From the NCBI GenBank assembly GCA_019635275.1, contig JAHBZV010000015.1, positions 1 to 59,142 on the forward strand: a stretch of 59,142 bases of DNA, read 5' to 3'. Below, one piece after another: positions 16,586 through 25,126 of the stretch (the first letter of the stretch is position 1; each line of letters begins with the position of its first letter). The position numbers were made by a program, and so were the translations under genes. The stretch is from Burkholderiaceae bacterium. Lineage in GTDB: Bacteria > Pseudomonadota > Gammaproteobacteria > Burkholderiales > Burkholderiaceae_E. The notes beneath the pieces were generated by a model that saw only the letters and a program-made list of their open reading frames with translations, had not been told where the DNA came from and did no database searches.

Positions 16586-17668
16586 ATGCCCAGCGTGTCA
16601 GTCCCGGTGCGGGGTCGGGGCGCCACCTTCAACCCGCAGCATCGCTTCGCCACGCGGCAAAGCGAGCCCGCCGACGACGGCTGGTACCGCGAAGACGGGC
16701 AGCCGCCGGTGCTGTCCACCGAGGTCCGCGAAGAGCAGGCGCGCTCACTGATCGTGCGCAACGATTCGCCCGACCTGCACTTCAACCTGTCGGTCAATCC
16801 GTATCGCGGCTGCGAGCACGGCTGCATCTACTGCTACGCGCGACCCAACCACGGCTACGTGGGCCTGTCGCCGGGTCTCGACTTCGAGTCGCGCCTGTTC
16901 GTCAAGGTCGATGCCGCCGAGCGCCTGCGCGCCGAACTCGACGCGCCCGCCTATCGCTGCGAGCCGATCAACCTCGGGTCTGCCACCGACGCCTACCAGC
17001 CGATCGAGCGCCGCTACGGGCTCACGCGCAAGCTGATCGAAGTGATGTCCGCGCGTCGCCAGCCGTTCACGATCGTGACCAAGTCGTCGCTGATCGAACG
17101 CGACATCGACCTGCTGGCGCCGCTCGCCCGCGACGGGCTGGTCGGCGTCTACGTGACGGTCACGACCCTCGACCCCGACCTCGCCCGACACTGGGAGCCG
17201 CGCGCGGCGGCGCCGTGGCGCCGCCTGCAGACGATCCGCCGGCTGCGCGAAGCCGGCATCCCGGTCGGCGTCTCGCTTGCGCCGGTTGCGCCGTTCCTGA
17301 ACGAGCCCGAGATCGAGCAGGTGCTCGCCGCCTCGTCCGAAGCCGGCGCGCAGATGGCGTTCTACCAGGTGCTGCGCCTGCCCTGGGAGCTTCGCGAGCT
17401 CTTCGTGCAGTGGCTCGGCACCCACTATCCCGATCGCGCGCGGCGCGTGCTGCGCCGCCTGGCCGAGATGCGCGGCGACCCGGGGCAGGCGCGGCTCAAC
17501 GATCCGCGATTCTTCAGCCGCATGACCGGGCAGGGGGCGTGGGCGCAGTTGATCGGGCTTCGCTTCGACCTTGCCGTGCGGCGGCACGGGCTCGACCGTC
17601 ACCGGCTCGAACTGCGCACCGATCTGTTCCGCAGGTGCCCCGACGAGCGCCAGCTCGGCCTTTTCTGA
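16586..17668 (+). CDS. PA0069-family radical SAM protein
   Basis: 360 residues. The CxxxCxxC cluster motif is intact at C76, C80 and C83 (YRGCEHGCIYCYARP), with the GSATDAYQPIE block and the FLNEPEIEQVL stretch typical of the SplB-related PA0069 group. Such proteins bind a 4Fe-4S cluster and S-adenosylmethionine; the group is related to spore photoproduct lyase, a DNA photoproduct repair enzyme, but its reaction is not established. I chose the ATG at 16586, just after the LexA box; longer in-frame starts run through the promoter. As I recall, PA0069 itself belongs to the P. aeruginosa LexA regulon, which fits the box seen here and a DNA-damage role. Confidence 0.93.
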   Translation: MPSVSVPVRGRGATFNPQHRFATRQSEPADDGWYREDGQPPVLSTEVREEQARSLIVRNDSPDLHFNLSVNPYRGCEHGCIYCYARPNHGYVGLSPGLDFESRLFVKVDAAERLRAELDAPAYRCEPINLGSATDAYQPIERRYGLTRKLIEVMSARRQPFTIVTKSSLIERDIDLLAPLARDGLVGVYVTVTTLDPDLARHWEPRAAAPWRRLQTIRRLREAGIPVGVSLAPVAPFLNEPEIEQVLAASSEAGAQMAFYQVLRLPWELRELFVQWLGTHYPDRARRVLRRLAEMRGDPGQARLNDPRFFSRMTGQGAWAQLIGLRFDLAVRRHGLDRHRLELRTDLFRRCPDERQLGLF

Positions 17669-17684
17669 GCGTCACGCGACTCGA

Positions 17685-17713
17685 TTGTCCTGCGGCCCCG
17701 AGCCGGCTATAAT
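17685..17713 (+). promoter_or_regulatory. Promoter of the rpsP-rimM-trmD-rplS operon
   Basis: A -35 TTGTCC (17685-17690, 4 of 6), a 17-base spacer and a perfect -10 TATAAT (17708-17713) lie 37 bases before the rpsP ATG. Confidence 0.75.
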
Positions 17714-17749
17714 TACCGGTTTTCCGATTACGGACCGAAGGATACGGAT

Positions 17750-18010
17750 ATGGTCGTCATCCGACTGACTCGCGGCGGCGCCAAGAAGCGTCCCTTCTAC
17801 CACATCGTCGTGGCGCACAAGCAGAATCGCCGCGACGGGCAGTTCATCGAGCGCCTCGGGTACTTCAACCCGATCGCGGCGTCGAACGAAGTGGGCCTGA
17901 CGCTGGCGGCCGAGCGCATCGACTTCTGGAAGCAGCAAGGCGCAGCGCTGTCGCCCACGGTCGCGCGCCTGGTCAAGCAACACGCGGCCCGGCAACCGGC
18001 CGCGGCCTGA
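17750..18010 (+). CDS. rpsP: 30S ribosomal protein S16
   Basis: 86 residues starting [19 protein letters not shown], the standard S16 N-terminus, and ending in an alanine-rich tail. S16 binds 16S rRNA and is needed for assembly of the 5' domain of the small subunit. A GAAGGA ribosome-binding site lies just before the ATG. First gene of the rpsP-rimM-trmD-rplS operon. Confidence 0.99.
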   Translation: MVVIRLTRGGAKKRPFYHIVVAHKQNRRDGQFIERLGYFNPIAASNEVGLTLAAERIDFWKQQGAALSPTVARLVKQHAARQPAAA

Positions 18011-18042
18011 TTGCCGCCCGGGCGGCTTCATGAGGTGCGCCG

Positions 18043-18624
18043 CTGAGCCTGTCCCGCAGCGACGACCCCGCCGGCGCGTCGAGCGGCGCGCCGGATGAAC
18101 TGCCTGCCGACGCGGTCGCGCTCGGCAGGGTGGCAGGAGCATGGGGGGTGCGCGGTTGGCTGCGCATCGTCCCGTTCAACGATCCCCACGAATCGATCCT
18201 GACCGGCCAGCCTCGCTGGTGGCTGCGCGGGCCGGCCGGGTGCCGCCTGCTGACGATCGAACAATCGCGCGTCCACGGCGAAGACATCGTCGCGAAGGCC
18301 AGTGGCCTGGACGATCGCGATCGCGCGCAGGCCCTGAAGGGCTGCGAAGTGATGATCAGCCGGGCGCAATTCCCGGGCGCGCCGGCTGGCGAAGTCTACT
18401 GGGTCGACCTGATCGGCTGCACGGTGCGCAATCCGGCGGGCGAGTTGCTCGGAGTGGTGACCGCCGTCGACGAGTTCGGCGCCGATCCGGTGCTGCGGCT
18501 CGAGGCGCCAGGCGAGGCGCCGGGTTCGAGCATCCAGAGGCTGATCCCGTTCGTCCCCGCGTTCGTCATCGAGGTCGACGTGGCCGGACGCCGGGTGGTG
18601 GCCGACTGGGAACTCGATTACTGA
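18043..18624 (+). CDS. rimM: Ribosome maturation factor RimM (probable CTG start)
   Basis: About 193 residues from the start chosen. RimM binds S19 and aids maturation of the 30S head. The N-terminal RimM barrel is [17 protein letters not shown] and the C-terminal PRC-like domain ends [11 protein letters not shown]. The only in-frame canonical start, GTG at 18130, would remove ALGR and begin inside the first strand, at the V of GRV. Upstream, the frame is open back to a TGA at 18031 and holds no ATG, GTG or TTG; a CTG at 18043 stands 5 bases after GAGGTG, a good Shine-Dalgarno match, and CTG at 18049 is a second choice. A sequencing frameshift to the ATG at 18029 cannot be excluded. Confidence 0.9.
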   Translation: MSLSRSDDPAGASSGAPDELPADAVALGRVAGAWGVRGWLRIVPFNDPHESILTGQPRWWLRGPAGCRLLTIEQSRVHGEDIVAKASGLDDRDRAQALKGCEVMISRAQFPGAPAGEVYWVDLIGCTVRNPAGELLGVVTAVDEFGADPVLRLEAPGEAPGSSIQRLIPFVPAFVIEVDVAGRRVVADWELDY

Positions 18625-18637
18625 TCGGCGGCGGGGC

Positions 18638-19444
18638 ATGCGATTCGACGCCATCACGATCTTCCCGGAGATGTTCGAAGCGGTCACCCGCTACGGCATC
18701 ACCGGGCGCGCGCACGAGCGCGGGCTGTGGTCGCTCGCCTGCTGGAACCCGCGCGACTTCGCAACCGACGCTTACCGCAGCGTCGACGATCGCCCCTACG
18801 GCGGTGGCCCCGGCATGGTCATGCTGGCGCAGACGCTCGCCGACGCGATCGCCGCGGCGCGCGCAGCGGGACCCGGCGGGCGGCCGGTGATCGCGATGTC
18901 GCCTCAGGGACGCCCGCTGGACGACCGGCGCGTGCGCGAGCTCGCCACGGGCGCGGGCGCGATCCTGCTGGCCGGGCGCTACGAGGCGATCGACCAGCGA
19001 CTGATCGACCGCTACGTCGACGAGGAGATCGCGATCGGCGACTTCGTCGTCTCGGGGGGCGAGCTGCCGGCGATGATGCTGATCGACGCGGTCGTGCGGC
19101 AGATGCCGGGCGCAATGAACGACGCGCGGTCCGCGGCCTGCGACTCGTTCGCCGACGGCCTGCTCGACTGTCCCCATTACACCCGCCCCGAGGTGTTCGA
19201 GGGCGTGCCCGTGCCCGAGGTCCTGCTGTCGGGCCACCACGCCCGGATCGAGCGCTGGCGGCGCGAGCAGGCGTTGCGCGCGACGCTGTTGCGCCGACCC
19301 GAGCTGATCGCGCACGCGCGCGAGCAGGGGCGACTGAGCGCCGAGGACGAGCGGATCCTCGCGTCGCTGCACGCCGACCGGGCGGACGAGCCCCCGGCCG
19401 GGCCTGCACCTGCACGCTTGGCGGGCGACCCGAAAAAGGCTTAG
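18638..19444 (+). CDS. trmD: tRNA (guanine37-N1)-methyltransferase
   Basis: 268 residues. A SPOUT-class methyltransferase that makes m1G37 and prevents +1 frameshifting. The deep trefoil knot is visible: [18 protein letters not shown], and [21 protein letters not shown]. The catalytic aspartate lies in the [12 protein letters not shown] block region. The ATG at 18638 is 13 bases after rimM. The last 20 residues are Pro/Ala-rich and beyond the conserved fold. Confidence 0.98.
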   Translation: MRFDAITIFPEMFEAVTRYGITGRAHERGLWSLACWNPRDFATDAYRSVDDRPYGGGPGMVMLAQTLADAIAAARAAGPGGRPVIAMSPQGRPLDDRRVRELATGAGAILLAGRYEAIDQRLIDRYVDEEIAIGDFVVSGGELPAMMLIDAVVRQMPGAMNDARSAACDSFADGLLDCPHYTRPEVFEGVPVPEVLLSGHHARIERWRREQALRATLLRRPELIAHAREQGRLSAEDERILASLHADRADEPPAGPAPARLAGDPKKA

Positions 19445-19609
19445 AATGCAAGGCTTTGCGGAATTCCGCATCAACCCCATCCTCTGCCCGGCGACAGACC
19501 GGTCCGGTGCCAGCGGCGCAGATGCCGCCAGCGCCGGTTGCGAAGCCCCGGTGCTTCCGACCTTCCGGACAACAACGGCCAGCGCACGATGGATTCAGGA
19601 GCATCCGGC

Positions 19610-19999
19610 ATGGATCTGATCCAGCAACTCGAGCAGGAAGAGATTTCCCGCCTCGGCAAGAGCATCCCCGAGTTCGCCCCCGGCGACACGGTCATCGTCA
19701 GCGTCAACGTGGTCGAGGGCAACCGCAAGCGCGTCCAGGCCTACGAGGGCGTGGTCATCGCGCGCCGCAATCGCGGGCTGAACTCGTCGTTCATCGTCCG
19801 CAAGATCTCTTCGGGCGAGGGCGTCGAGCGCACGTTCCAGCTCTATTCGCCGCTGATCTCGAGCATCGAGGTGAAGCGCCGCGGCGACGTTCGTCGCGCC
19901 AAGCTCTATTACCTGCGCGACCGCTCGGGCAAGTCGGCCCGGATCAAGGAAAAGCTGCCGGGCAAGTCGCCCCGCGCCGGCGGCGCCACGGGCGCCTGA
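19610..19999 (+). CDS. rplS: 50S ribosomal protein L19
   Basis: 129 residues from the ATG at 19610, which follows an AGGAG site by 8 bases; in-frame starts at 19538 and 19589 would add unconserved sequence. The body is a textbook L19 ([62 protein letters not shown]). L19 lies at the 30S-50S interface. A short basic C-terminal extension ([15 protein letters not shown]) is present. Last gene of the operon, 165 bases after trmD. Confidence 0.98.
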   Translation: MDLIQQLEQEEISRLGKSIPEFAPGDTVIVSVNVVEGNRKRVQAYEGVVIARRNRGLNSSFIVRKISSGEGVERTFQLYSPLISSIEVKRRGDVRRAKLYYLRDRSGKSARIKEKLPGKSPRAGGATGA

Positions 20000-20146
20000 T
20001 CGGGGCGGCGCGGCGGCCTCGCGCCGGCTGCGGCGGCGCCTCGCGCGCCGCGTCGAGCCGGGCTGCGCGCCTCGCGCGCTCGAGACGGGGCGCTGGGCAA
20101 CGCGAAGGGTCCGCTGCGGCGCGCTGAACGACGCGATGATTCCACT

Positions 20147-20178
20147 ACAGGGCGCTGACCAGCGCCCTGTTGTATTTT
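20147..20178 (+). terminator. Rho-independent terminator of the rpsP-rplS operon
   Basis: Perfect 10-bp inverted repeat ACAGGGCGCT-GACC-AGCGCCCTGT followed by TGTATTTT. It ends 7 bases before the next gene starts. The 146 bases between rplS and this hairpin are G/C-rich with no recognisable gene. Confidence 0.88.
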
Positions 20179-20185
20179 CCGGATC

Positions 20186-20974
20186 ATGGACACCGAGTCG
20201 AACAATCGCGGCGAGCGACGGGGCGCGCCTTCGGGCGAGCGGCGGAACACGCCTACCGGCGAGAGCCGGAACACGCCTACCGGCGTGTGGGCCGAGCTCC
20301 CTCGATTCGATCCGCGCGAGATGCCGATCGCGGCGGTCGACGAAGCGCTGCCGGCCGTGCACACCGAACGGCTGGGGCCCGACGCGCTGCGCGGGCGCTT
20401 CGCGCAGCCCCCGTCGTGGCAACCGGAGCAGACGGACGATCGCTTTCGCGTCGACCAGTCCGCGCCGCGCGACGCCGCGGTGCTGGTGCCGATCGTCGCG
20501 CACGCCGCGGGGACGACCGTGCTGCTCACGCAGCGCACGCTGCACTTGCGCCATCACTCGGGCCAGGTGGCCTTTCCGGGCGGGCGCGTCGAACCCGGCG
20601 ACCCGTCGCCGGTCGAGGCAGCGCTGCGCGAGGCTCACGAAGAGGTGGGGCTCGAGCGCTCGCGCGTCGAAGTGATCGGCCGGCTGCCCGAATACCTCAC
20701 CGGCACCGGATTCCGCGTGACGCCGGTCGTCGCCCTGGTGCGGCCGGGGTTCGACCCGCGGCCCGACCCGGCGGAAGTCGCTCAGGTGTTCGAGGTGCCG
20801 CTGGCGTTCCTGATGGATCCGCGTCATCACCAGCGCCGCCGCGTGCGGCTCGCCGTCGGCGAGCGCACCTTCTTCGCGATGCCCTATCGCCCGCCCGGCG
20901 CCGCCGAAGAGCACTTCATCTGGGGCGCGACCGCGGCGATGCTGCGGAACCTGTATCGTCTGCTCGTGGCCTGA
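20186..20974 (+). CDS. NUDIX hydrolase, CoA pyrophosphatase type
   Basis: 262 residues. The UPF0035 signature that marks CoA pyrophosphatases is present (LLTQRTLHLRHHSGQVAFPGG) immediately before the Nudix box (RVEPGD...REAHEEVGL). Such enzymes split CoA to 3',5'-ADP and acyl-carrying phosphopantetheine. The first 35 residues are unusual: three octapeptide repeats (GERRGAPS, GERRNTPT, GESRNTPT) that are also nearly identical at DNA level (20213-20284). This disordered-looking leader precedes the conserved N-terminal region starting near FDPREMP. The gene starts just after the ribosomal operon terminator. Confidence 0.93.
   Translation: MDTESNNRGERRGAPSGERRNTPTGESRNTPTGVWAELPRFDPREMPIAAVDEALPAVHTERLGPDALRGRFAQPPSWQPEQTDDRFRVDQSAPRDAAVLVPIVAHAAGTTVLLTQRTLHLRHHSGQVAFPGGRVEPGDPSPVEAALREAHEEVGLERSRVEVIGRLPEYLTGTGFRVTPVVALVRPGFDPRPDPAEVAQVFEVPLAFLMDPRHHQRRRVRLAVGERTFFAMPYRPPGAAEEHFIWGATAAMLRNLYRLLVA
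20213..20284 (+). repeat. Three in-frame 24-bp tandem repeats in the NUDIX gene
   Basis: Three copies of a 24-base unit encode GERRGAPS, GERRNTPT and GESRNTPT. The last two units share a 19-base identical core that includes aacacgcctaccggcg. The identity implies recent expansion. Confidence 0.75.
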
Positions 20975-20994
20975 GCGGCCCGGCCTGGAACGGG

Positions 20995-21966
20995 ATGGGA
21001 TTCGTCGCACTGATTTTCGCGCTGCTGATCGAGCAGGGCCGGTCGCTGCCGGGCGACAACGCCGTGCATCGCGCCGCCATCGCGCTGGCCGACCTGGTGC
21101 GCGGGGCCAGCGACGCCGGCGAGCGGCAGCAGGGGGCGTTCGGGTGGCTCGTCGTCGTCGCGATCGGCGTGGGCGGGGTCGCGCTGCTCGAGTGGATTGC
21201 CGCAATGCTGCACCCGCTCGCGCTGTTCGTCGTCCACGTCGCGGTGCTCTACCTGACGGTCGGCTTCCGGCAGTTCAGTCACGCCTTCACCGAGATCCAG
21301 ATCGCGCTCGCGAGCGACGATGCAGAGGGCGCTCGGCGCGTGCTCGAGCGCTGGCTGAGCCAGGCCGATCCCGACGACCTGTCCGACCGGCCGCGTCGCG
21401 AGACGCCGGTCAACGAGATCTGCCGCCAGGCGATCGCGCACGCGCTGGTGGCTGCGCATCGCCACGTCTTCGGGCCGCTGTTCTGGTACATCCTGTTGCC
21501 GGGTGCCATCGGGCCGGTGCTGTACCGCTTCGCGGAGATGCTCGCGCGGCGCTGGGGCAGCGCGGTAGCCGAGGGGGCCAGCCGGGTCGAGGAACCCTAC
21601 GGGTACTTCGCCACTCGCGCCTATCGGGCCATCGACTGGCTGCCGGCGCGGCTGTCGGCGGCCGGATTCGCGATCGTCGGCAACTTCGAGGACGCGGTCT
21701 ACTGCTGGCGTGGCGCGGTGGCTGCGGGCACGACCGACGACCAGCGCGCGCTGTTGCTCGCCTCCGGAGGCGGGGCGCTCGGCCTGCGCGTTGCGGAACC
21801 GGCGCTCGAAGCGCGATGGGCCGCCGGCGAGCAGGGCTTCGAGTGGCAGGGTGCCGAACCCGACGCGAGCGGCCTGCGCAGTTCGGTCGGGCTGGTCTGG
21901 CGCTCGGTGGTGCTGTGGATCAGCCTGTTCGCGATGATCACCATCGCGGCCTGGCTCGGGCGCTGA
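20995..21966 (+). CDS. CobD/CbiB/AmpE-like integral membrane protein
   Basis: 323 residues from the ATG at 20995. Four or five membrane segments, with the family blocks HRHVFGPLFWYILLPGAIGPVLYR, here split by a hydrophobic turn, and DWLPARLSAAGFAIVGN. These match CbiB (adenosylcobinamide-phosphate synthase) and AmpE (beta-lactamase induction) superfamily proteins. No other cobalamin gene is in the window and the neighbours are housekeeping, so a true CbiB role is doubtful. Function is unassigned in this lineage as far as I can tell. Confidence 0.82.
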   Translation: MGFVALIFALLIEQGRSLPGDNAVHRAAIALADLVRGASDAGERQQGAFGWLVVVAIGVGGVALLEWIAAMLHPLALFVVHVAVLYLTVGFRQFSHAFTEIQIALASDDAEGARRVLERWLSQADPDDLSDRPRRETPVNEICRQAIAHALVAAHRHVFGPLFWYILLPGAIGPVLYRFAEMLARRWGSAVAEGASRVEEPYGYFATRAYRAIDWLPARLSAAGFAIVGNFEDAVYCWRGAVAAGTTDDQRALLLASGGGALGLRVAEPALEARWAAGEQGFEWQGAEPDASGLRSSVGLVWRSVVLWISLFAMITIAAWLGR

Positions 21967-21967
21967 G

Positions 21968-22885
21968 TCAGTCCGCGTCGTCTTCGATGCGCAGGTACAG
22001 CCGGTAGCGCAGCGCGTCGATCTCGCCGCGGCTGGCCGCTTCGCGGATCGCGCATCCCGGCTCGTCGTGATGGCGGCAGTTGTTGAACCGGCAGCGCCCG
22101 AGCAGCGGCACGAACTCGCGCATCGCGTGCATGCGCTGCGACTCCGAAAGGTGCGCCAGCCCGAAGCTCTGGAACCCAGGCGTGTCGACGATCCGCGCGT
22201 CGCGCGCGACCTCGTCGGGGACGTCGAACATGCGGCTGAACGTCGTCGTGTGGCGACCGCTCGACAACGCGGCCGAGATCGCCTGCGTGCGCAGGTCGGC
22301 GTCGGGGACCAGCGTGTTGACGAGCGTCGACTTGCCCATTCCGGACTGGCCGATCAGCAGCGTCGTGCGTCCGGCGAGCCAGGGGCCCAGCCGCTCGCGG
22401 GCTTCCCGCGGCCGCGCGCCGGCTGCGATCTCGAACACCTCGTAGCCGAGCGCGCGATAGGTCGCGATCCGGCCGGCGATCGCGCGCGCCGCCTCGACGA
22501 GATCGGACTTGTTGGCGATCAGTGCGGCGCCGATGCCGGCGCTCTCGAGCGCGATCAGCATGCGCATCAGCAACGCTTCCGAGAACGGCGGGTCGCCGGC
22601 GACGACGATTCCGGCCTGGTCGACGTTGGCCGCGAGCAGCTTGCTGCGCCAGCGGTCGCTTCGCTGCAGCGCGGTTCTCCGCGGGCGCAGCGACTCGATG
22701 ACCGCCTGGTCGGCGCCGATCAGCCTGACGTCGACTTCGTCGCCGACACAGAAGTCGGTGCGCTTGCCGCGCGTGACCGCGACGCGGTCGGGCCAGGCGT
22801 TCGCGCGCGAGCGCACGTAGAACAGGCGGCCGAAGCTGGCCGCGATCCGCGCGAGTTCAGTTGCCGCCGCGGCCGAAGACGGCAT
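21968..22885 (-). CDS. rsgA: Small-subunit ribosome biogenesis GTPase RsgA
   Basis: 305 residues. The GTPase motifs occur in the circularly permuted order of this family: G4 NKSD first, then G1 GQSGMGKST, then G3 DTPGF. An N-terminal OB-like domain precedes and a C-terminal zinc site (CRFNNCRHHDEPGC) follows. RsgA checks the decoding centre during late 30S maturation. The start overlaps the end of the upstream pterin dehydratase gene by 29 bases. Stop codons of rsgA and the CobD/CbiB-like gene are adjacent and convergent. Confidence 0.97.
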   Translation of the reverse strand: MPSSAAAATELARIAASFGRLFYVRSRANAWPDRVAVTRGKRTDFCVGDEVDVRLIGADQAVIESLRPRRTALQRSDRWRSKLLAANVDQAGIVVAGDPPFSEALLMRMLIALESAGIGAALIANKSDLVEAARAIAGRIATYRALGYEVFEIAAGARPREARERLGPWLAGRTTLLIGQSGMGKSTLVNTLVPDADLRTQAISAALSSGRHTTTFSRMFDVPDEVARDARIVDTPGFQSFGLAHLSESQRMHAMREFVPLLGRCRFNNCRHHDEPGCAIREAASRGEIDALRYRLYLRIEDDAD

Positions 22886-23210
22886 CGCACTTGGCCGCGC
22901 AGATGAAGTCGTTCTCGGAGATGCCGCGCACCGAGTGGGTATTGAAGCGCACGGTGCACCGGTTGTAGGTCACGAGCAGGTCGGGGTGGTGGTCTTCGCC
23001 GTGCACCATCCAGGCCAGAGCGTTCACGAACGCGATCGTGTCGTAATAGTCGCGGAACGCGTAGCTGCGCTCGAGTGCTCCGTCGCGCAGGCTCCAGCCG
23101 GCCAGCTCGGTGAGCTGGACCTCGATCTCGCTGACGGTGTAGGCGCGCTCGCCGCTGATGGGTCGAGACTTGCGGGCGAGCAACTGCTGGCGGGGGATCG
23201 GCGCCTTCAT
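22857..23210 (-). CDS. phhB: 4a-hydroxytetrahydrobiopterin dehydratase
   Basis: 117 residues, the usual size for pterin-4a-carbinolamine dehydratase, which recycles the oxidised pterin made by aromatic amino acid hydroxylases. The signature [20 protein letters not shown] and the following TH motif are intact. The start ATG shares one base with the TGA of the upstream M48 protease gene (TGATG), and the 3' end overlaps rsgA by 29 bases. No phenylalanine hydroxylase is in the window. Confidence 0.94.
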   Translation of the reverse strand: MKAPIPRQQLLARKSRPISGERAYTVSEIEVQLTELAGWSLRDGALERSYAFRDYYDTIAFVNALAWMVHGEDHHPDLLVTYNRCTVRFNTHSVRGISENDFICAAKCDAVFGRGGN

Positions 23211-24466
23211 CACGCCCCCTGCAGGCGGCCGATCCGCAGCGACGCGGGCGGATGCGAGTCGTAGAACGCCGAGTGAATCGGATCCGGCGTGAGCGTCGAC
23301 GCATTGTCCTCGTAGAGCTTGACCAGCGCGCTGGCGAGGTCCTGCGCACGAGCGTGCGCGGCTGCGTAGGCGTCGGCCTGGAACTCGTGTCGGCGCGACG
23401 CCCAGCTGAACAGAGGCTGCAGCAGGAACGTGAACACCGGCAACGCCAGGAAGAAGAGCACGAGCGCCGCCGCCTCGAATTCGCCGGCACCGGGCGTGAC
23501 CCCGAGCCCCTGGTAGAACCAGCCCTGGCGCGAAAGCCAGCCGAGCAGCCACAAACCCGCGAAGCTGGCGGCGAACATCAGGACGATGCGCACGAGCACG
23601 TGCCGGTGATGGAAGTGGCCGAGCTCGTGCGCGAGCACCGCCTCGATCTCGTCGGCGCTGAGCCTCGACAGCAGCGTGTCGAAGAAGACGATCCGCTTGC
23701 TGCGCCCGAGTCCGGTGAAGTAGGCATTGCCGTGCGCCGATCGACGGCTGCCGTCCATGACGAACAATCCCTTCGAGGCGAAGCCGCAGCGCGCCAGCAG
23801 CGCCTCGACGCGCTGGCGGATCGTCGCGTCGGACAGCGGCTCGAAACGGTTGAACATCGGCGCGATGACGGTGGGGTAGAGCACGAGGACGATGAGGTTG
23901 AAGGTTACCCAGACCGCCCATGCCCACAGCCACCAGAGTCCGCCCGAGCTGCGCATCAGCCACAACACCACCGCCACCAGCGGCAGGCCGAGCGCCGCGG
24001 CGATCGCGGCGCCCTTGAGCGCGTCGGCGACGAACAGCCGTTGCGTCATCCGGTTGAAGCCGAACCGCTGCTCCAGGCGGAACTGCCGGTACCACTCGAT
24101 CGGCAGGTCGACGAGTGCGCCGATCAGGGCCACCGCGGCGACGAACAGCATCTGGCGCACGAACGGATGGTCGGGCAGCCACGCGGCGAGCGCGTTCAGC
24201 AGCGCCTGCAGCCCGCCGAACAGCGTGAACCCGAGAAGCAGCAGCGCGCCGACCAGCGTTTCGAGCATGCCCAGGCGCACGCGAGCCACCGTGTAGTCGG
24301 CCGCCCGGCGGTGCGCCGCCAGCGGGACGCGTTCGGCGAATCGCGCCGGCACGGCGTCGCGATGCCGTGCGACGTGCCGCACCTGGCGCGTGGCGAGCCA
24401 GAAGCGCACGACGATCGAGACCACCAGCGCGGCCGCGAAGATCATCGAGAAGGCGAGGGCAGTCAA
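23210..24466 (-). CDS. M48 (Ste24-type) membrane zinc metalloprotease
   Basis: 418 residues with about six or seven membrane segments. The zinc motif is HELGH in [14 protein letters not shown], with the third ligand region EFQADAYA downstream. The N-terminal Ste24 domain and the [13 protein letters not shown] block place it with CAAX-protease-like M48A enzymes of bacteria, which are thought to act in membrane protein quality control; bacterial substrates are uncertain. First gene of a minus-strand run with the pterin dehydratase and rsgA. Its start is 39 bases from the divergent orn start. Confidence 0.92.
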   Translation of the reverse strand: MTALAFSMIFAAALVVSIVVRFWLATRQVRHVARHRDAVPARFAERVPLAAHRRAADYTVARVRLGMLETLVGALLLLGFTLFGGLQALLNALAAWLPDHPFVRQMLFVAAVALIGALVDLPIEWYRQFRLEQRFGFNRMTQRLFVADALKGAAIAAALGLPLVAVVLWLMRSSGGLWWLWAWAVWVTFNLIVLVLYPTVIAPMFNRFEPLSDATIRQRVEALLARCGFASKGLFVMDGSRRSAHGNAYFTGLGRSKRIVFFDTLLSRLSADEIEAVLAHELGHFHHRHVLVRIVLMFAASFAGLWLLGWLSRQGWFYQGLGVTPGAGEFEAAALVLFFLALPVFTFLLQPLFSWASRRHEFQADAYAAAHARAQDLASALVKLYEDNASTLTPDPIHSAFYDSHPPASLRIGRLQGA

Positions 24467-24505
24467 GGCGATCGCTGTGCGAGAATCGACGACGGAGAAA
24501 AAATT

Positions 24506-25126
24506 ATGTCACAGCAGCCTGCGCCGCCCGGTGGCGCCCCCGCGAGCGGGGAGGGATCCGCCCCGCCGCGCAAGCCCGACGAGTCGCTGCTCGTCTGGGT
24601 CGACATGGAGATGACCGGCCTGAACCCGGTCGTCGACCGCATCATCGAAGTCGCGATCGTCGTCACCGACGACTCGCTGCAGATCGTCGCGCAGAGCGAG
24701 GCGTTCGCGATCCGCCAGCCCGCCGCCGTGCTCGACGCGATGGACCAGTGGAACCGCGCGACCCACGGCCGATCCGGTCTGGTCGACCGGGTGCTCGCCT
24801 CGCCCTGGACCGAGGCCAGCGCGGAGCAGGCGCTGCTCGACTTCCTGGCGCCCCTGGTGCCGCCGGGAAAGTCGCCGATGTGCGGCAACTCGATCTGCCA
24901 GGACCGGCGCTTCATGGCGCGCTACATGCCGCGGCTCGAGGCGCATTTCCACTATCGCAACATCGACGTCAGCACGCTCAAGGAACTGTGCAAGCGCTGG
25001 CGCCCGGACGTGGCCAAGGCGTTCGTCAAGCGCAGCGCACACACGGCCATGGCCGACATCGCCGAGTCGATCGACGAGTTGCGCCACTACCGCGACAACT
25101 TCCTGTCGCTCGCGCCGCCGGCCTGA
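24506..25126 (+). CDS. orn: Oligoribonuclease
   Basis: 206 residues. A DEDDh 3'-5' exonuclease that degrades 2-5 nt RNA and pGpG, the breakdown product of c-di-GMP. Catalytic residues are visible in WVDMEMTGL (D, E) and in AHTAMADI (H, D). About 25 Pro/Gly/Ala-rich residues precede the usual start of the fold. The 3' end overlaps the convergent MATE gene by 40 bases. An Orn is needed to clear the pGpG that EAL enzymes such as the one at 53.4 kb would make. Confidence 0.96.
   Translation: MSQQPAPPGGAPASGEGSAPPRKPDESLLVWVDMEMTGLNPVVDRIIEVAIVVTDDSLQIVAQSEAFAIRQPAAVLDAMDQWNRATHGRSGLVDRVLASPWTEASAEQALLDFLAPLVPPGKSPMCGNSICQDRRFMARYMPRLEAHFHYRNIDVSTLKELCKRWRPDVAKAFVKRSAHTAMADIAESIDELRHYRDNFLSLAPPA

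Noticed and set aside
18130-18132. GTG at 18130 as the rimM start
   Set aside because: It would begin inside the first conserved strand (the V of LGRV) and delete ALGR, which the family needs.
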